Shown here one piece after another: positions 42,727 to 58,191 of a stretch of DNA of 64,000 nt. The stretch lies in contig CM055104.1 of assembly GCA_029204225.1 (NCBI GenBank), forward strand, positions 42,591,502-42,655,501, given 5' to 3'. The notes beneath the pieces were generated by a model, which saw nothing but the letters and a program-made list of their open reading frames with translations, was not told the DNA's origin and made no database searches. The stretch comes from Diphasiastrum complanatum. Its lineage: Eukaryota; Streptophyta; Lycopodiopsida; Lycopodiales; Lycopodiaceae. Position 1 is the stretch's first letter, and every line of letters starts with the position of its first letter. A program made the translations under genes and the position numbers.

Positions 42727-45700
42727 CTGTAATTTATTTTTAACACATGAAACACATAAGCTGAGCAAAGAAATCATGGCACTGCATGTGCAATAGTAAT
42801 GCCTAAATATGAAGCAAAGTTATGAAATTCTAAATTAAACTAGACAAAAATAATTGACAAAACCTGGATTTTGATTGCGGAATTTCAAATCTTAGAAGGA
42901 AGTTCATCATGCTACTAAATTACTAATGCATCCACGCCCAAGAAGCAAAATGAATAAAGATAACACTGTAACCTAAATTTCTATATGCCTTTGATAAAAT
43001 CCTGACAGCCTTCCTATCCAGCTATGAGAAGACCGGATCCTTGCCTCTTTGCTAACTGTGCCTCCTCTACTCAATAGTCACGACTGCATGTAATAATCCT
43101 TGTCTATGCAAACATTTGACACATCAAGAATAATAAAGTATAACTCAAACACAACCTTATACAAAATGACAGTTTGTCAAAGCTCTCCAACAGATATTAT
43201 TGTCAATATTATGGACTTCATAACTGCTCCAAATAAAAATTGCCCGGTCTCAAAATTAGTACTAATAGGGGATGTAAATATATCCTGAAAAGATTAAACT
43301 TGGCCGTACAAGAAATACATGGTGAAGAGTGGCCTTGTGCTAGCCAAGACTAGTTCTTTCACAATAAACAATGTCCCAAAGTTAGCAGTAAATAATGCAT
43401 CATTTACAATATCCACAAAGAAATGTGAAAATCAAATGACCTCATTAACATTTTTAAGGTGATGTGATTGTGGAAATTGGTTGGAAGCCAGCAAAACGAA
43501 GTTAGATAGACGGCAATGGTAGCTCAAAAAAAAGGATTGCGGTAGGGCTATGTTGAGACAGATAGTCACCAATGAGCAAAGGTACCTCAGCCCAGAGAGT
43601 AGACATGCAATCAGTGCCACATAATAAGATGACGGCATTTGTACATGTAAATGGTAAGAACTACTATATTACAGAAATTTCAAGACATCAAAAAATAATG
43701 ATGCTGATTCATTTAAGGACAACAAACAAGAATATGAAATTTGTGCTCTTCAGAGTACATGTTTCACCTTATTTGAGACTAACTGAAGTAGCCAGCAACT
43801 TGTATACTGAATGCAAATTGTAGAGCATTATGATGAAAGCTACTTGATAAAAAAAAGATGCCCACTCCCTACGGACAGGAAGTGTCCAACTACTTTAATG
43901 CAGGTGACAGATCATGCGAAAACGTACTGTCAATTATAGAGGCGGTTTCTAAAAGAAATGTCAATGAATTCAATAATAAAGCCCATGTCCTAAATTTATA
44001 AGGCTAATGCTTTGGAGAAATTCCAGAAGTTCCAAAAAAGGAGAAATCTACATAATTGCTAGATCTAAATAGAATTTCACTTCTGAGAAGTTAAGTTGAC
44101 TGTGGTTAACAAAAGGGGAAAAAAAATAAAACTGCTGGAGAGGAGGAAAGCCGTGCAACTTGCGATGTTGAAACAATGAGGTGTTGGTGAAAAAAAAGAG
44201 GAATTACAGGAGTTTTGAAGTGACAGTACTTTAGTGAACGAAAAACGTTTTGGGAATGGTTAATCAAACCATCTGAATTTAAGTTCATCTCACTGTGGGG
44301 ATGATTTCAGCAATGCTCCATAACAGCAGTGTAGGTATGGTTCAGGCATAGTTGAAATTACTATTACTGTCATCAACTTTCTTGGCATAGCATTCTAGGA
44401 TGTAAGCTATTAATAAAGAGAAGTGTGTGGACCGAACCACATGTATTGGATGACTTTGTAGTTCGATTACATGCACTTCTTTATTATCTTTGTCTCACAC
44501 TTCTATAATTATCTACTGCTCTGTCCTTCTCAACAGATTATGGTTCCAAAAGCGCTAATCTCCTGCTTCTCTTCACTGTGTAGTTTGCTGCACCTGTTAC
44601 ACCATCGCTGCCCATGAACATTTCTTGGCTGCCACATGACCAAGATGACTTCATGAAGTGTGTTTGAGAGGGTTTAGCTGTGTGAAATACATACTTTGCT
44701 GTTTTCTTGAGCACTCAAATTGGCAATTCATTTATATTTGAAATTTTAAGCGGATAGCAAGGGCATTATGCTGCAGAGCCCGTTCTTACAGCCCTGCTTG
44801 TGCCTACAGAGGTGGCAAGTTTTTCTGTCTTGACACAAGCAATGATTTGTGGGGATAAACAAGTGATGAGGAAAAACCAAATGGCGCAAGAGAGGCGAGA
44901 AAATGGATCAAGAAAGAAAAAAAAATAAGGGCCTTAATTTTACTGAGTCTAAACTACATACAGCTTCTTCATGCTGGGGGCAAGCATGGCAGAGGGAGCT
45001 TGGGAGACATTGAGAGCAATGTATATGAGGCTCATGATGCTGATGATGTCAATAAGGAGTGTCAATGCCCAATCATTTCATAAACCTACAAGCAATCACA
45101 GACCAAATCGCAGTAATCTGACGTGAAATAAGAGAAAATGAGGCTGCAGTGACCTTAATAGCTTGCTGGCATCATATCAGCCCGTATCTCCATCTTTGGA
45201 AGCTTAACTCAAACAAAGGACATGTCAAGCATCAAGGCAGCCCTTCTCCAAGAAGAGAGATGATGTAAAGACCTTCCTGAAAGCTGCTTTCTATGATGCA
45301 GGTCAAAGGAATTAAGCAGGATGAAAAACAAAAGGAAGAGAGCTACATGCAATTATTGTAGAAAGGCGTGTTGTTTTGCAACATGCTAGAAGAAAGCTTA
45401 CGATAAAAAGAGGAAGCATGAAGGTGCTCTCTTAGCTCAAGACATTGCAGACCTTGTACTTTGAGAGCTCAAAGCTTCTTGTAGGTGTCATAAATCATAA
45501 GATTCATACATTAACAATATAGCACATGTTAAGATGCATAGTCAACATGTACACAAAAGAGATTTTGTGATACAACTCAAAAGGAAGACGCACTGTAGTC
45601 ATGAGTCTATAGATATTTGATGGAGAGAGGGAAATTTCTTACCGTGTTTTTTTCTTGCTATCCTCCTTAGACGTAGCAGGGTAAAAAACTGAGCACAAAA

Positions 45701-48700
45701 ATTATTGTCATAAATGCGTCCCTCATCTCATTTCCCCTGCGTTCGACTGCAGATGCCCTGGTAATAGGCACCATTGACAAGTCGTCAAAGGCGGGGGTTT
45801 CACCCACTAAGAACCCAGATGGAAGCTTGGCTGCTTTGTTACGTGTGTAAGTAATGCTAACATGATAAGGGGCAGTGCCTGGCACTCATGGTGCATTGGC
45901 ATGGTATGGGGAGGGTAGTCCCCCCAAAGAGCCTGATTACTCAGATCTCGCTGGCTGCCCAGGGTCTCCCCAAGTTGCCCCGGCTTGATCCGTGGTGTAG
46001 AGCAGGGTTGCCCTAGACTGCAAAGCAACCATAGTCACGATCTGTCAACTGCGCCCTCATACGGTAAGATTTGACCACTCAATTTGATCTCCTTGGCCCC
46101 GTCCCAGTACCAGCGGCTCTAGGTACCTTCTAGTCTGGTGGACAGAATGAAGCCAAAAAATGTGCTATAATGTATAAGGAAAAACCTACAGATGACTACA
46201 GGTGATTGTAACTTTTGATTTGGTGGTTCCAACTTCCAGCCTTGTTGGCTTGACGTAGACATTGTTTTTTTCGTATGCTTGTACATTGCTCTACATGGTG
46301 GCAAGAATGTGCCATGATTAGAACAAGGTCAACCCAAATGCTATAAAAATTTTGGCTATGCATGGGGCAGACAAACGTCAACAGTTTGGAAGGATACTAA
46401 ATCAGGTTTTGAAGCTACTTGGAGAAGACAAGTATGGGTAATACACAAGTTTTTTAAAATTATCAGTATTAACTACAAGAGTTAGTACATGGATATACGA
46501 ATACTTTGTACTATAGTGTCTTGGAGTCAAATGAAATAATCAGTAAGGGAAAGTGTTGGAAGGGTGTGATGCTTAATTTGTTTGTAAGGGTTATAACGAG
46601 CCTTCATTGTTGTGTTTTTTATTTATGGAGTCACCGATTGATTGCCCTGTCAAAGGTCCATAATAAATGTTATTAATTACAAGAAGCTCAAAGCCCTAGT
46701 TGATAATGATAATCTCAATTGAGGTGCTGGTGTATCTAATAGCCAAGAGGTACTAATTATAGGTAGTAGGTTGATGCTAGATCTACAAGTCAAACCTCGA
46801 GATGCTAGCCTGCTATACCTGTGACACCTGGGAAGCTACATCCAAAAATCGATGTGAAAATTTCAAGAATCCTAGCAACTATGAATAGGGTACCTCCCTA
46901 AAACTAGTCTACTAGGTTGGAGTCCTGGTGTGCTGCTGTCTTTATGACGATTGTGGAACAGTGAGCTGGTGCCTTTGTGATGGTTGTGGCTCCCCCCTCC
47001 ATACATGTCTCTTATATGGTAGGTCATACTTTCTCATCCCTACATTCATAACATTCATTTTAATGTATGAATTCTACAGCTTTTAGACATGCTCTTTTCA
47101 TTAGAAAGTGCATGTTTTGAATCACGAAATTCAGTGGAGAATCGAAATGATGGTGGCAGCATGACTAAGACCCTAAATGACTGGGGTAGTAGGAGTGTGC
47201 TGCTTGTGACAGCCTATCTTAGGAATCTGCACAAGTAACAAAACATAGTTTCAGAAAAATAATTAAAGTAAGTAATCTGAGGGAAGGAATCAAGCTGACA
47301 AAAACAACAGAAAAGGAAAAAAAACCATAGCAACTGACTGACTCTACCAATGGGCAGAGAGAAAACAGACCAGTAAGAACTATCAGTAGCAGAGAAAAAA
47401 TGAACAAAGCTAAGTAGCTACTACCTAGAGTTACTAGACCAATTAAAAAACCAGAAAAATGAAAAGAGTCAAGAAACTTAATGGCATGACAACCAATCAC
47501 ATGGACTCCCTAGAACATGCAAGAGGAAAAGAATAAAAGCGGGGGGGACGTTAATTCGAAAGAAAGAAACATGTCACTACAAAGTCAAATTTGCAATAAT
47601 ACTAAAACACGCATATTCAGTAGCACTAGAATATCTTAAGAGTTCAAATGAGCCAGCCAAAATAAAGCAAAAGAACCAAAAGAGAAACATAATACTAGAA
47701 AGACGAAAGAGAAATATGTAAGCAGAAGCCCGATAGCATAAATTAGACATAACACAATTAAATCAACAGTTGTGAACACGGCCAACCTAAACCACCACCA
47801 GAACACAACATAAAAATAAGCGAAAAACTTAACAATCCTAAAAGCAAGCTAAAGCAACCCTTTACTAGAGCGGTTACACAGGAGTTAGCTAGAAAGCATC
47901 TGAAAGGGGTATTGGAAATGATCATTCGAAGTGATGGCAGCACCTGAAGTACCAGGGCGGTTAAAAACACATTAAATAGGACAGTTTGAACCAGGACCCT
48001 AACCAGGCACCAAGAACATCACATACACCTCGCTGCCAGGTGGAATGAGGCAGCTGCTTAGGCGGCAGGCCAGGTAGCAGCCCCTCCGTGCCTCCCTTCG
48101 TGGGTTGCGTAACAAGATAAATCTGTATAGGTGCATGAGAAACATAGAAAAGATGCAAAAAAAAGTTAGAAATGCTTAGGTTTATAAAGCCTTCATAATC
48201 TTGGCCCCTCAAAAAAGGAATGATTGTGCTCAAAGTGTGGTTAGCACCTTATTCTAAATGTTACAAAGTACCCTGAGAGCAGAGTATTATTAATCAAAAC
48301 AATTGAACATTGTTCACTGAAGATACGTAAAAAGGTTTCCTAATAATAGAGCATTGGTACAACCGGTCCATGTAAAGTTGTTCCACATTGAGTGACCTAA
48401 CCATTTCCCTTTTCACGTTTGAAACACTTCGGCAAATTGCATGCACCTTTCAAAGAATGAAAATCTCATGCACTACAAACAATAGGTCTTACACCATGCG
48501 CCCTATTGTCCAGTAAGTGGTCCACCACTAGTTATGTCCACGAGTCCAGGATTGAAAACTACTGGGACCAGAATATGAAAAAGTCGATGGTACAAGTCTT
48601 AAGGGAACTGAGATTCAGTAACATACTGATGAAAGAGTGTACCTGATGCTCCACAAAAACTCTCGGAGGTGTACACCAAGCTCCCACATACTGAAGACCC

Positions 48701-51700
48701 ACAGAACTAGAACCACTAAACCCAGTGACAGTTGAACTGCTTGGTGATGATGGAACACTCTGAGCATCACCTTCAGCTGACCCACCTTGTGGCTCACTTT
48801 GAGCTCTCATGGCTACAACGTACTCATAGGTTGTAATTCCCTGATAGAATATATAATAAAAGCTTCATAAGAACTTAGAAGTATCCATGTTAAAATTCTA
48901 TTGAAACTCTATTGATGTTTCAACTAATATAATCAGCTTCAAAAAACTTTAAATACAGAAAATAGATGACTCTTTCAGAAAAATTAAGGAGTTAATATCA
49001 AGTTGCAATTACCAAAAGAATTCCCTTAGTGATAGAAGATCATAATAATCTCACAATTTATCACCAGAATCTAAAGTGTATAAAAACATATTAACACGCC
49101 CAGGGTAAATATCCAATACCTTCCTCATCAGAAGGATATGGAAAAAGAAAAGCTCCCCTAGTGGCAACGTGGCAAGTAAGGAAACAATGGTACATGAAGC
49201 CTGCATCAAAATATCAATTTCCAACAGTCAAGAAGATTAAATCTGATATATCCATTATTAGCTAAGATATAAGATAATTTCACCTACAATCGCAACTAGC
49301 AATTGAATACAAATTCACATAACTGCAGATGAATCAACAAGATCCTAAAACATTACAAAAGAGAGCAACTTCCTACAACTAAGCTTTATTCAATCATGAG
49401 CAGAGAACAAATGCTCATATTTCTGAAGTTCAGCAAAGGTCACCAATCACAATTTTTCAGTCTCATAACAACCATACATGGCTAAAACTCTACGGAACAT
49501 TAGCCCATATCCTAGTTTCAGATCAGCCATAAGGTTTTGTGAGAAAATATGATGGAAGACATACAGAATTCAGCTGAACGCACAGATAAACCTTCAGCGA
49601 CATTTTAAAAGCAACGAGAGTGAGAGCAATGAAACCAACAAAGTAAACTCAAAAACCCAAGTAGCATCTTACATTCAAACCTTTGCATTGGCACCACATA
49701 CAGAAGTACAAATTGAACTTGTGGCCCTACCTTATGACCCATAGGAGCACCAATAATCTTTATACAAAATACAACACAGATTGGTGTTGAAGCATCAAGT
49801 TCACCTCTGATTGCAAACGAAATCGTAGAAAACAAAGGCCAATAGCTTTACTTTGCACTGAAAGCATTTCTCAAGTGCGTCAAAATTTTGGTTAGAGACT
49901 CGAGGATCCTCTGGAAGGGTGCAAGGCAAGGATTGGGCAACCCCCAGAACAAAGTACCATTTACCATTACCTTTTATGCTTTCAAAATGACTAAAGGGAC
50001 TTCCAAAGTTTCAATCAAAACATGAATTCTCGATACAGAATGACCTCCTAAACAATCAAGAGGTGTAGGCGAAGCAATCTTTCATGTTAATGACTCAGAA
50101 TGATGATTAGGTGCATTAGTCTAGATGACGATGCCAAGATAGTATAGAGTACAACATTGCAGTGCATCAAATGGTCTTCTCAGAAAAGCAATTGGTGCAC
50201 TATGACAGGTAAAGCATTCTTCTCCTGTAGTCTAATGACCATCCTGTTTGGCTGATTATGGTTCATACTTCCAACATGTAACTGTAACAAGTTTGCGAGT
50301 GTAACAAAAACATTTATCTTTCCAGCAAATAAAATCCAATGTTTGAATCAACACACATATACCCTAGGCTCTATTAGCAAAAGCCCAAAGCATATAAATA
50401 GCACAAGATGCAATCGGCAGCTTCTCACTGCACATACAAATTCAAGCAAATGCGTTCCAACCTTGAAACAGAAGGACAAAGGGTTCAGGTGTGGAAGGAC
50501 TTTACCACGACAGTTGCAAATGGTGCTCTGGAAAAACTATCACCAAGCTTATCCACAATCTGGTAATTTGTGCCCTTTTTATCGGTGAAACAGCGAACGA
50601 GAACTGCAATCCCTACTCCCCACTCCAGAATCAGCTGCAGGACCACAACATTTGAAAGAGTATAAAGAACTTTCAAGTAGTTGAAAATTGATAAAGACTT
50701 GATCTAAATGTATGGGCTTAAGAAAGGTAAAAACTGACCCTCTATTAGGGGACACAGGAGAAAGTCCCTTGCCCTAGCCCTAAGATGACCCCGAACAATA
50801 TTAGAAAACTCCACTCTGCTCTCATTTGGTAGCTAAATCATTCAAAGGCAACAGAGCTATGATTAACTCTCTTACAGCAGTAAGCATCAACAACTCAACA
50901 AATAATACATACATATTGATCTAACTCCTGGGTAGTCTAATTATACTAGTCTGAGACCCATAACTTTCTAATCTGACTATAGGATAATTGGGTCCCACGT
51001 GATGAAATGTCATGCAACTTATACTTGTGTTTCTACAACTTGGAGTTTATGATTTTTTTTGTTTATGAACCCCGATGTCGTGTATGAGTACAACGCATAA
51101 TTTAAGTAAGAGGTACAGCAAAATAGACACTGCTTCTATAGAACATCATTATTTCATTACAGCAACATAGACATTACTTCAATGCTTCTTCAATAGTTTT
51201 TTAGGTTGATTACAATCATGTATTTTCCTCTTGGATCTGATCTTGTGAAAAATATCCCTTCCCAAGGTTCCAGGCATTTTTGCAAAATTTCCAAGATGAT
51301 GCCACCTACAACAAAACAAAACCTAGGCGCATTCCTTGTAGGATATTATATCCCAATTAATGGAATTTCATCCCCAAACATCTTTGTGAATAGTAGTGTG
51401 CCCTCCTACAGGTAAATGAAGTTTTCATCTACTATAACATATAGAAACTTCTAAAACAAAATATAGAAGATTCTAGAAGGCACATATACACATCAATTGT
51501 AGTAGCTCTAATACCATGTAAAAAATTTGAGAAAGAAAGTTCGATCTTTCTAATTTTGATTCGACCCAAAGGATCGATCAAGTCTTCGACTCAATTTGAC
51601 CCGTCGACCCAAGCCAAGGTCGATTTAGATTTCGATCCTGGAATCTTGACTGTCGAACTTCCCGCACTATTCTGCAGACCCGCACTATTTGACTTTAGTG

Positions 51701-51989
51701 AGGCTTGAGATGTTTAGATGCCAACAAATCCACATAAAAATTCTTCTCTTGTCCTCATATGATATGAGGGAACACAAGGTGACCATGGGGTTTTGAAAAA
51801 GACAGTAGTATCTTTATCTTTCCCAAATCTCATAATATAGAGGATACTAGAAGATACAATGCTCTTTTGTCTCTATTACTCTCATAGTACACATCTGTCA
51901 TGATCTATCCTCCTATCCAGGTATCCCCTGAAAGCATCCAACCTCAACTTGTCACAGGTTGAAGAAAACCTCAGCTGCCCAAGTTCAAT

Positions 51990-52027
<38 letters not shown>

Positions 52028-55000
52028 ATTGATTCATGTGATCAAGTATGTGTAGCATCAAATACGTAGGTAGGTAGCCAATGTCCAAACCATAGTTGCA
52101 CAGAAATGCGTTTCTGGAAAGAAAACGTTTCTAGAAATGCGTTTCTCAGAAACTCGTTTCTGGATTCAGAATCTCTGGAAAAAAAAAGAACAGATATTAA
52201 ACAATCAGTAGGGATTGACAGAATCCAGTAGGAATTGATGCACCTAAACTGGACCACATTGTACCCGAAACATTCGGCAACCTACATAAATGAACAGACC
52301 TTAAATTTGATACCCATATTACCCACAAAAATAAATAAATAAATAAATAAATAAAATTTAGAAAAACGTTTCTGAGAAAAGCTCCCCAAACCAGAAACGC
52401 ACTTCTAGAAATGCAGTGCAACTATGGTCCAAAGACGTCCAAACATCTGACCAAGGTTGATGAATTTAAACTTCGTATGATTTGTCAATTTTTTACTTTG
52501 ACCATTAATGAACATTTGGGCAGGAGTATGTCTGAAATTTAAATGTTCCATAGTGCCATAGTTGCAGCGAATCGTGATTCGCGAACCGCAATTCTGAACC
52601 CAGAATTGTGAAAAAAAAATAATTGGAAAAATAGCTTATGGCTGAAATTTTTTTAGGGAAGCCATGGTCAAACCAGTGTTTTGCCTCAGAAGTGCAGTAC
52701 ATAGGGCACAAACAGATCTTATTTTCAGTAGCTATTTGGTTGTTATTTGCTCTGGTTCTCAGCAAATGTTAATGCTACAGTTTGGGCTAAATATTGGGCC
52801 CTTATTGGCACGCATTTGGACCCCCATTTTTATCTGGGGGGGGCAGGGGGGGGCACCGCCCCCTGAAGCAAAAAGTGAGGTACAATTGCTCTACAGTTCT
52901 TGTCTCTGTCCCATTGGAACCATCTGTGATCGTAACGAACAGGCTAGAGGTTAGTTTTGAATTTTTATCCTTGACAAAACCCAACATGGATTAATGCACC
53001 TAAATTGGACCATCCTGCACCCGAAACAGTCGGCAAACTGCACAATAACAATGCTCTTAATCAAAGTTTTCATCTGATCCCCATATTGCCAAAAAAAAAT
53101 TCAAAAAAAAAACGATTCTGTACGATTTTGGTTTTTTTCTGAATTACGATTGTGAACCGCGATTCAGAATCGAGTGCAACTATGTTCCAAACCTAGATTG
53201 CCCCATCTTGAGAAAATAATTTGTTGTACTGAAGCTGTTCAAATAAAATGTTATTATCATTAAGAAAATATGTGCCTAATCAGAGGAAATGGAGCTTCAT
53301 GGCTTCAAAAACTAAGGACTGAATTCTCATGACTAGAAGAGGGCTATGCACAAGTTTGAAGTAATTATGGCCTCTCTTGATATTCTATGTTACTTGGCAC
53401 TGCATTGATTTATTAAGACCCCCAAAGTACTACTTTCATTAAGATTGGGAGTGGATATGTCAACATGGCCTTGACCTTGTGGTAGGATGTTAGTAGGAAA
53501 GATCCCTTGACATAATTCCAATAAGTATAAATCGGTAGTTGACTGTTCAATGAGTGTTCTTTGTATAAGACTCTAGAAACAATGTTTCTTTCAAGGAGGG
53601 TTTGCCATATGATTCATTATTGATTGTTTTGAGATCTTAGTTGGAAACTAAATGTGCAATTATTGTCCGTTATTTGTATCATATGCATGAAAATGTGTCA
53701 ATGCATTTTTAATCTATCGGTACCACTCCCTAAATTTTTTGGCATTTTTTTGGGCTATTTTTGTGGGCGGGAAACTAAAAAAATTGATTTCACCACGGTT
53801 CCCCCAAAAAAAATTTGAGAACTGTACGGTTCACTGTATGGTTCTCAGAACCGTGGTGAACCGTCCACGGTTCATAAATTCTATGGGTAAATAGAATATC
53901 AATGACATGTAAAATTAACATCTGCCAATATACTTCTCTCCCCAATAACCATTGCCTTTTGATTTTCCAGATAAATGTAAGATTTTCATGATGCTATATG
54001 AACATTTTGAAAAATCTCTGATATTCTAGGTTAGAAACTAAAATGGAAAAAATGTGTTACTCATCATGAAAACAGATTCACACTATCAGTGTTTGCTTAT
54101 CACGCAAAACAAATTTATATGTACCCTTTGAATGTGCTTACCCAAGTCAAGCTTGTGGCCATTAGTGATACAAATGTCATGTAGTTTTTTTTTCCTACAC
54201 AGTTGTTCAACCACTGCAAAAAACACACGTTCATATGAGCCCACAAAGCAGTCAAAACTATGACAGATGATAGAAAATCATGAAAATGCCAAATGAAGCA
54301 GATATAATGTTTAAAAGAGAATAAAAAGTCATGAAAATGCCAAGTGAAGCAGATATAATGTTTATGAGCACCAATTGATAAATAAATGGATAAACGGAAG
54401 CAATGCACTGAAAAGGTTCCCATACACGGCAGTGGTGATCGAAGCCATCAACACACTTGTCACAACTCCTGCAATGTTTGCTAAATTTGCGAACCTGTTG
54501 ATAACAGCATTGGCCCAAATTCAACCAGCCATAAAGCAGATCATGTATGTCAAATCAGAGACCATAAACCTCACTTGGCTAACTGCATACAAAGCATTTT
54601 CATGAAACTGCCTAATTGGTATTGATTCCAAACTAACAGTATTGATTCATGCTCCATGAACGTGTTTGAATCTGCCGAAGCACGAGAAAAATCGTAAGCA
54701 CCAGAACAATAACTGGAAATGTTAGAAGCATAATCTGTTTAATCCTGTTTACCTCTGCATTGCACAAGGTGCAGAACAGAATGTCATCTTCCACCACTGG
54801 TTGCTGGAGACTCCCTTCATTTTTGCAGTTATCATCTTTTACAAGCCACCCGCAAAACAATGCCCCAACACCTGCACAAAATGATTGAGGGAGCTTCCTC
54901 TTTGTGGAGTCCATGTTATTGACCACTTGGGACAATTTCACAGCAAAGTCTTTCTGCACTGGTAACACATTTGAATTTGTTGAAAACACAGGCAAGCCTG

Positions 55001-56132
55001 GCGATTGTTCACCATCTCTACCAGACAAGGCGGTAGCTGTCGAAGATTCTGAAAAAGGACCCTTCTTTTCATGCTTTGATATGGACCTTTCAATGTCACT
55101 GATAAATATTCCCGGATCTGATGGATCAATGGCTGAACAGCGAACATAAAGAATAAATACAGCAAAAGCCTGTCACAACAAATTGATATGTCACCCTTTG
55201 TCATGCAAGCGGAAGCCAAGAAAAGCTCAGAGCCATTTAACTCTTGTACTTCAAACAAAATTTACATCACATACAACTTCATCAGATGCAAAGCTTACCA
55301 CAGCTGAATAAAGGGCAATTGCACAATACTCCAATGTGGAGCTGCCTAGAAAAGGGGCCAGAAAGACATAAAATGTGACAGCTAGCAAGAAGAAAACAGT
55401 GATAGCCATCACCTACAAAACAATCATAATAAAAATCTCTTGTTAGCAGCCTCATGTGCTGGTTTTTCTGGAGCATGGTGATAAAATATAACCTTGGCAT
55501 GCCTACTGAAATTTAAAGTTAGATCCAGGTCAGAAAAGACCAGATAATCCAGCATACAATCCCCTAAGTAAAGCCTCGTCCCAGAAGCTAAAAGAGGTGC
55601 AAAAATCAGAGACCAAAATAATGTCAGCTTGAAACCAGTCCAGCATAACAATGCCCAAATAGTTTATTCTAATCATCTCTTGCTATTACTATTATCTGAA
55701 ATAAATTCAACCATAGGATGGCTTCTTTTGAAAGCATACAAAATATAGGAATTGGGACATCTAAAATTCGTGTCAGAATTTCTAACATTGCATGTTCTAT
55801 ATTTTATTCAGAATGTCCAAATTTGAAAACATAAAATCATATTGCAATCTAATATATCTTATAGTACATCTTCATATGAAATGTACAAAGCATTTGTTGA
55901 GAATAGAGTAAAAGAGTTAGAAAAATGAAGAGAAGTTCAGTTTCAATTGATTGTGAATGATCACAATACCATATATTCCTGAACTAGATACTCTCTTCAT
56001 AGGTTTAAGTGGTATTTTAGATAGTAGTTTTAGATTGACGGCACTGACCAGTCTACGGTCTTGATGCAAGTAACATGAATGTAATGATTTTGGTCTTATA
56101 TGCCATTAGGCATGAAAAGACGTTAATGAAGC

Positions 56133-56196
<64 letters not shown>

Positions 56197-58131
56197 GGAC
56201 AACGATCATGCCACGTTACTTGGATTCGGGGCTATCACATTGCCTTAGATTCACTCAAAGTGTCTTCTCATCAGCTAGCTATTGAGACTAGGAGATTCCA
56301 TGGTATTCCTAGAGAGGAGCAGATTTGCCAGTTATGCTATCTAGGTGAGGTGGAGTCTAAGGAGCATTTTATCTTTAGATGCCATGTATACTATGAGATC
56401 AGAGGCCGATATCACTGCTTGTTTCGAGACATGCCTACCACTCTACGCTCTCTCATAGCCCATGAGAACCCACGATGTGTCGCTCTGATGGTACGCGAGA
56501 TGTTCATATTGCGAAGAGATCTATACAAAACATCCCAGCATTTTACGTCACAGCCATTGATTACTTCCTTCTTTACTAGGCGGAGATCACGTGATTTAGT
56601 GCCTGAGGATGAGGATTATGACGACGATGAGGATGATAGCCGCTTACGTGCTCACAGAGATGAGAGACAATGTACTTCCCACCATCACGTTACCACCAGG
56701 ATTACCAAACATTCTACACAGAGACGTACTACTACACATGCTCATGCTCATGGACGACGCCAGCAAGCTCCAGTGCTTTCTCGTGTTGCGGCTCGCATTA
56801 CATCTCTCTACAGCATCAGCACAGCAACAGCAGCTCCAACACAATCCTAACATCTTGACATGGATACATAGGATTTTTATGCGCACATACTCTCGCATAC
56901 ATATCTATTTTTTGTTTGTACTAGATGTTTTCTTTTTGCAATTTTAAAGACGTTTTATACGCTCCCATGGTTACCACATACTTGACATGTACTTCATTAG
57001 TCTTATATGCCTTTTGGCATGGAAAAGACATTAATAAAGCTTTCTTTCTTTCTTTCTTTCTACTTGATGCATATTTCTCTTAATTACACTTCAGTACATA
57101 ATGCACAGTAACATTCCTTTGAAATTACGCCAGTTTTTGCTTTACCAATTTATATATGGGCTTAAACCCTCTTACACCTTATACATTTAGAGGGGCCCCG
57201 TCGACATTCATGAAGGCTTGCTCAACAAGTTCCCTTTGTACGGTTGAGATTGATACACCTGTTAGGGCTAAAATCCCACGGTGGTGTGCATTATAGCTGG
57301 TTTGGTGCACCAAGATGAACTCAATTAACTATAAGAAGGAGAGGAACACCTTAGTTCCACTCTTCTTCTCTACCTCTTCACTTTCTCTTGACCTCTCTCT
57401 CTACTGCGACCAATTGCAAGTAGGGTTTAGCATCTTGTGAACTTACGAAGGATTGTGGAAGTGTAACACATTGGCAAAGAAGCTAGAAGCCATAACAGGT
57501 ATTGGTATGATTAGTGGACAACAAGCTAATGCTTTTTGTTCTCCTATGGCACCCCATTGCAAAGAATGTAAGTATCTTTTGTTGTTTGGATTGGTAGGCT
57601 AACAAAATTAATGGTGCATTGTGATAGACAGCCATTCAAGGCTTCTTAGGAAGCAAATCTGGTTGTTGTTGTAGGGTGCTGTCCCAGCAAGGTGTAGTGC
57701 TCAATTGGAAGGTATGTTCCATACTTAAAACTACTTCTTTATGGACTATAGACAGTCGTTGTTGATCCTCGAAGGAATTTGCAATACTGCATTGCTTTTT
57801 CAAGCAAGAGTTGATTGTATACATTTGTATCATGGCCCACTACCATTCTGGTAGCTGGCCGCCCTTCCATATGCGGTTCTGCATGATAATTGTGTTCATA
57901 AACACTAATGAACTGGTGCACTACTAGAAACGTAGTTGGCCGCCCCTCCATCCCATTATCTTTCACTATGAATTTGCTTATAAACATGTATATGATGGCG
58001 TTCGACCGTAATGGTAGCTGGCCGCCCTTCCATCTGCTAGTTCTCGTTACAAATTGGCTCATTAACATTTGTGTGAGGGCGCACTAAGGGTTTGGTCTTG
58101 ACTTGTCAAGAGGGACTATGTGAAATCTTTT

Positions 58132-58191
<60 letters not shown>

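Noticed and set aside
42524-42796. Plus-strand 90-codon ORF
   Set aside because: Antisense of the conserved start of PAT exon 9.
56644-56898. ORFs in other frames over the LINE C-terminus
   Set aside because: Shadows of the plus-strand LINE frame 56260-56850.
57851-58093. Short regularly spaced repeats suggestive of a CRISPR array
   Set aside because: Only three diverged 81-bp units, no short identical repeats with unique spacers, and the genome is a plant.
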